Assembly (NCBI GenBank): GCA_023333565.1
Contig: JAJKFH010001480.1
Span: 1 to 64,000 of the forward strand
Source: Puffinus mauretanicus
Taxonomy: Eukaryota > Chordata > Aves > Procellariiformes > Procellariidae
Length of the DNA stretch: 64,000 bases
Reading direction: 5' to 3'
The stretch's first letter is position 1; every line of letters starts with the position of its first letter. The notes under the pieces are model-generated. The model worked only from the letters and a program-made list of their open reading frames with translations, made no database searches and was not told the origin of the DNA. A program made the translations under genes and the position numbers. This document shows, in pieces, positions 60,301 through 64,000 of this stretch.

Positions 60301-62850
60301 AAGTGACCAGTTTTATCAACTTCAGATTTGAAGGCTACTTCTTTTGAAAATCGTTGTCACTGTAAGAGCTCTCTGCTCCTTAAAAAAAAAAAAAGAGAGA
60401 ATGAAGCAATTACTTCATCCCTTTTATCACATTAAACACATTCTCCTTTCCTTGCTTAGGAGCACAGAGATATATTAATAGTGCCACACAGAAAGAAGAG
60501 GCAGCATACTGTAGGTAGATTGCTTGATATAATTTTCAAGCTAGTAAGAACTATTGTAGTGGATTAAAAAAAAATATGCTAAATGGTCTAGGAAGACAGA
60601 TATGGGCCAGTATGCAGCTAACAGTTTTAAGTTAAACGTGACTCTGCTGAGTAGTCTGGGATCCAGGATTTGACATAGGTGATGATTCTGAAAACAATTA
60701 AAGTACAAGTATCAAAGTTTGGGCCAACTGGTCTTTCTGAAAACAGAACGGTCCTGAAAACCTGGTGCTGTCAAGAGTAAAAACAGACCTGATCTATGAG
60801 TAGCAGATGACGGAAAGGGCGGAAAGCAAAAAGCAATCCACTCTGCTGCTCTTCTCTGTTTTGAAAATGGTTGTGAATAATTCAATGCATCAATGCATCA
60901 ATTCAAGGTAACAATCCATGCTCACTAGTTTCCTCTTGTTTTTTCCAGGTCTCTGCAGGGAGGCTGCAGGTGCCAATACAACCTCCCTTAAAAAGACTTT
61001 TACATCACTAAGGCCCTACATGCATGTTATGTTGAGTCTTACCCAGGACTAAAACTTGTTTGCTATCATCTTTGATATTCAAGGAAGCAAAAGAAGCTCT
61101 CCTGACTTTTTTCTTATTGCTAGCAGGTTTACTCAAAATGCTCTTCTCTCTTAACTAGATTGTGGTATGTGATTGTGACTTGTGTCTTACTCATCAATGG
61201 AAGGGAAATCCTGGACTCATTACAGTCAGTGGGAAATTTGCCATTGACCATGTGCAGTGTGAATTTTCCAGGCACTTCCTAGAGCTGCTCAAATTCTCTT
61301 CTGGTCTGGACTCTCACTGACATTTATTTATGATACACACATATACCCATCTTAAGGAAGTTTTGGCAAAGCTCCTGGATGAGGTCTCTATTCATTCCCA
61401 CCCTTTCAGGGCCTTAACCTAAGAGGCGGCCAAGCAGTGGTCATTCTGTTTCTCTTGGGATCAAAGTACATTACTCGGGGTGGGATGTGGTGAGCATATT
61501 TACACATTTGTTAAGTGTATCTGAAGTTAAGTATATCTGAAAACTGTTAAGGCAGAGAACAGTGAGATTTATATGTCTGATATCCTGGTAACATGGTGAT
61601 GGATGCTGTTTTGGTTTCTGTTTTGGGAGGAGTGAGAGAAATTTGCCTTCCCTTCAGTTAAGTGTAGTTTAGGTTTCAGAATTATGTATTCTATTTATTT
61701 TTCAGCTGAAACCCTATTCAATGTGCATTTGAAAGCTAAGAAATTTCTTTGCTGTAAAAAATGTACATGCAATTGTTTATTTATTTAATAGTATGGCTGT
61801 AGCACAGTCTGAAAACAGCTTTTTGTTGTTTGCTTGGAGATTTTTTCTGAAGGTGAGATGACTACACTGAGTTATATTGGTCATACTGGGTTCAAGGGGA
61901 GAATTGCCTGTGAGTGCAACAGTTTGCAAAGTCTGTAGGCTTCTTATTTGTTGGTATTCTCAACCCCTTGTTGATCCTATTTGTTGTGCTAAATTAATAA
62001 TGTATGAATCCCAAGCTTCAAGGCTCCTGTCAAACCTGATTTATTTTTTCTTAACATCTTGAGGTATAATTTGGCTCTGGAGTTTTCCCTCTCTATCTTC
62101 AAAGCATCAAAAATTGGCCCAAACTAGAGAAAGAATGTAGAGAAGAATGCATTGATACTCTTAGTCTTTCGTTAGTGTATTTTACTTGTCTGTAAAAAGC
62201 CAAAGCACTTGCCAAATGTGGAGTAAGAAAGACATTTCTTAGCATATTAGATTGGCGTGGATAATTTTTTCCCTTTCCTTTATAGTGTAGGCTATCACCC
62301 ACTCCTTAACATAGGCATCTTCACTGAAGAGATTCCTTGTTATCGCAATGACCTAGAATATTGGTGGTGCCATAAACCTCTCTCATTATTGTCCTGTGAA
62401 ACATTGTAGGATTTTACAGCACTTGGTTTTAATTTCACTACAGGGTATTTTTTTTTTTTGTGGCTTGTAATGTGTGGGAATGGTTAGATTGTGTGTTTTG
62501 CTCCGAAGTTTTTCACATACTGAGAGGGAAATGGACTGACTGATCCTCTCTGTCCTGTACTGTAACTAGGAAAATGTTTCCTACAAGAAATCAAGTTAAT
62601 TTTTTTTGTGTGTTCCCATTTGATTTTTGTCATAACATTATCACTTTTATTTCTGAGGTGGGGATGAGTTAAGATGGACAGGACTTATCTCTTCTTTTAT
62701 TATGCTTATAAAAACATTCTGATTTATCATTCTGGTTTTCTTAAGTAAGCAAGTGAAATACGCTTCCCCAGACAGGCTTAAACTGTTCTAAAATGCTTTT
62801 ATACAATTCTTTGATGAGATGTTCTATCCGGTAGAATTCGGGATTTGTAC
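57331..62850. other. RGS22 intron, no further exon seen
   Basis: About 5.5 kb. The next conserved RGS22 segment was looked for and not found. A pyrimidine-rich, C-rich stretch at 57770-58250 stands out; its two open frames (57737-58024, 57963-58241) are Pro/Ser/His-rich without domains. Confidence 0.55.
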
Positions 62851-63460
62851 AGAATCATAGATCACTCATGCTAGAAGGGGCTTTGGGCCGGTCTGTAGTC
62901 CAGCCTCCTGACCAAAGCAGGGTCAATGCTTTAGTGTTGACACCAGGTTGCTTGGCACTTTCTCCAGTTGGTCTTGAAAATCTCCAACAACTGATTCCAT
63001 TGTCTCTCTGGACAGTCTGTTCCAATGCTAATTGGCCCACGATTACCTTTTTTCTTGTATACAGTTGAAAACTCTACTGTTTCAGTGTATGACCATGGTC
63101 TCTTGTCCTCCCACCAGGCACCTCCATGAAAAGCTTGGCTCTATCTTCTCAGTAACCTCCTTGTAAGTACTGTAAGACTGCTGTTAGGTCCTCCCAGAGC
63201 TGTCTCTTCTTCAGGCTAAACAAACCCTGTTCCCTCAGCCTCTCCTCACAGGGCAAGTGCTCCAGTCTCTGACCATCTCAGCGGCTGTCTGCTCGACTTA
63301 CTCAAATCTATGAACATCCTTCTTGTACTGGGGACCCAAAACTGGATGCAGTATTCCAGATGTAGTCTTACTAGTGTCAAGTAAAGGAGTTCTACTGGCT
63401 ACTCTCTGACTGATACAAGAAGTATGCATGCCTTTTGATGTTCCTGGGTATAGGTAACTA
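62851..63460 (-). mobile_element. CR1 LINE 3' fragment, old
   Basis: Minus-oriented, 5'-truncated CR1. Read on the plus strand it starts with AGAATCATAG (complement of the CR1 3' tail) and continues with diverged forms of familiar blocks: TTGGTCTTGAAAATCTCCAA, CTCTTGTCCTCCCACCAGGC, TCTTCTTCAGGCTAAACAAA and TACTGGGGACCCAAAACTGG. Many substitutions show an older copy than 26742-27303. The right border is approximate. Confidence 0.85.
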
Positions 63461-64000
63461 CATCCTGGTCCAAAACCCAAAAGTCTGGACTAGAACCACC
63501 TTTTTCAGTCAAGTATGTAGTGTATGAAGTCTTAATCTTCTTATCCCATGAGTGTATGTTCTTTTGTTCCATCAGTATATTTGACTTAAAAATGACTTGT
63601 AGTCAGACTCCCAAAACAGCAATGCACTTCACATTTTAAAAATTGTCACTAGCATCTTTCACGACATTAGCATGTTTCACTACATTAAAGCTGCCGTGTG
63701 TTTTCTGTTCAGTTAATTAGAATGTGTATTGAAAAACCTAGATCTAGAGTAAGTTACAAACGATTAAGTAAAAGTAGATGTGTGTGATAAACTAATGTTG
63801 TCTTTGCTTAGTTTTCAAGTTGAACAACATGGAACTAAAATAATCTGGTCATGCCTAGTCACATAGCCCTATATTATGGAATTTGCGCTTTGTTTGCTTT
63901 TTCCACAAGCAAGAGCATTTCAAATCCTGAGAGACTGAAGCACCTTGTTTCTTAGCGTACTTTCTTCCGTTTCCTTTTTAAAAACATGAAAAAATAAATA
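63461..64000. other. RGS22 intron to the window edge
   Basis: AT-rich, no feature recognised. Confidence 0.5.

Overview
The window is nuclear DNA from a bird. Three things support this: CR1 LINE copies with the avian 3' end (TCTATGATTC), class III (ERVL-like) endogenous retroviruses of avian type, and the gene order SPAG1 - POLR2K - FBXO43 - RGS22. That order matches the block on human 8q22, seen here in reverse. The genes were recognised by translating exons by eye and comparing them with remembered family sequences; no search was run. The species cannot be named.

Layout. 1-2080 is the 3' part of an ERVL-like provirus (RNase H, integrase, 3' LTR) that abuts, and probably interrupts, an old CR1 copy (2084-3759). 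5829-14803 (minus) holds the first six coding exons of SPAG1, a dynein-arm assembly factor; its later exons lie left of the window. 15001-22004, inside the first SPAG1 intron and antisense to the gene, is a second, nearly full-length but broken ERVL-like provirus with two LTRs and a 5-bp target duplication. A solo LTR of a closely related family sits in its gag region in opposite orientation, with its own 5-bp duplication. A CpG island at about 22.9-23.9 kb is the likely SPAG1 promoter.

25115-26525 (minus) is the complete coding part of POLR2K (58 aa, three coding exons), with a CpG-island promoter and probable noncoding first exon at about 29.1 kb. A fairly young CR1 fragment lies just upstream of its coding start. 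About 3.6 kb further, a second CpG region (31.7-33.2 kb) drives FBXO43 (EMI2) on the plus strand: probable noncoding exons near 32.9 and 33.4 kb, four coding exons from 37261 to 41187 (672 aa), and a poly(A) signal at 41453.

41.5-54.8 kb has no recognisable exon. At 54830-54858 and 57268-57330 are two early coding exons of RGS22 (plus); the rest lies right of the window. A minus-oriented CR1 fragment is at 62851-63460.

The four host genes are neighbours by old synteny, not an operon: a ciliary assembly factor, an RNA polymerase subunit, an APC/C inhibitor of meiosis and a testis RGS protein. I see no undescribed multi-gene system. The most notable structures are the nested provirus, its 30-bp gag repeat, the promoter palindrome of SPAG1 and several unannotated splice-bounded 5' exons.
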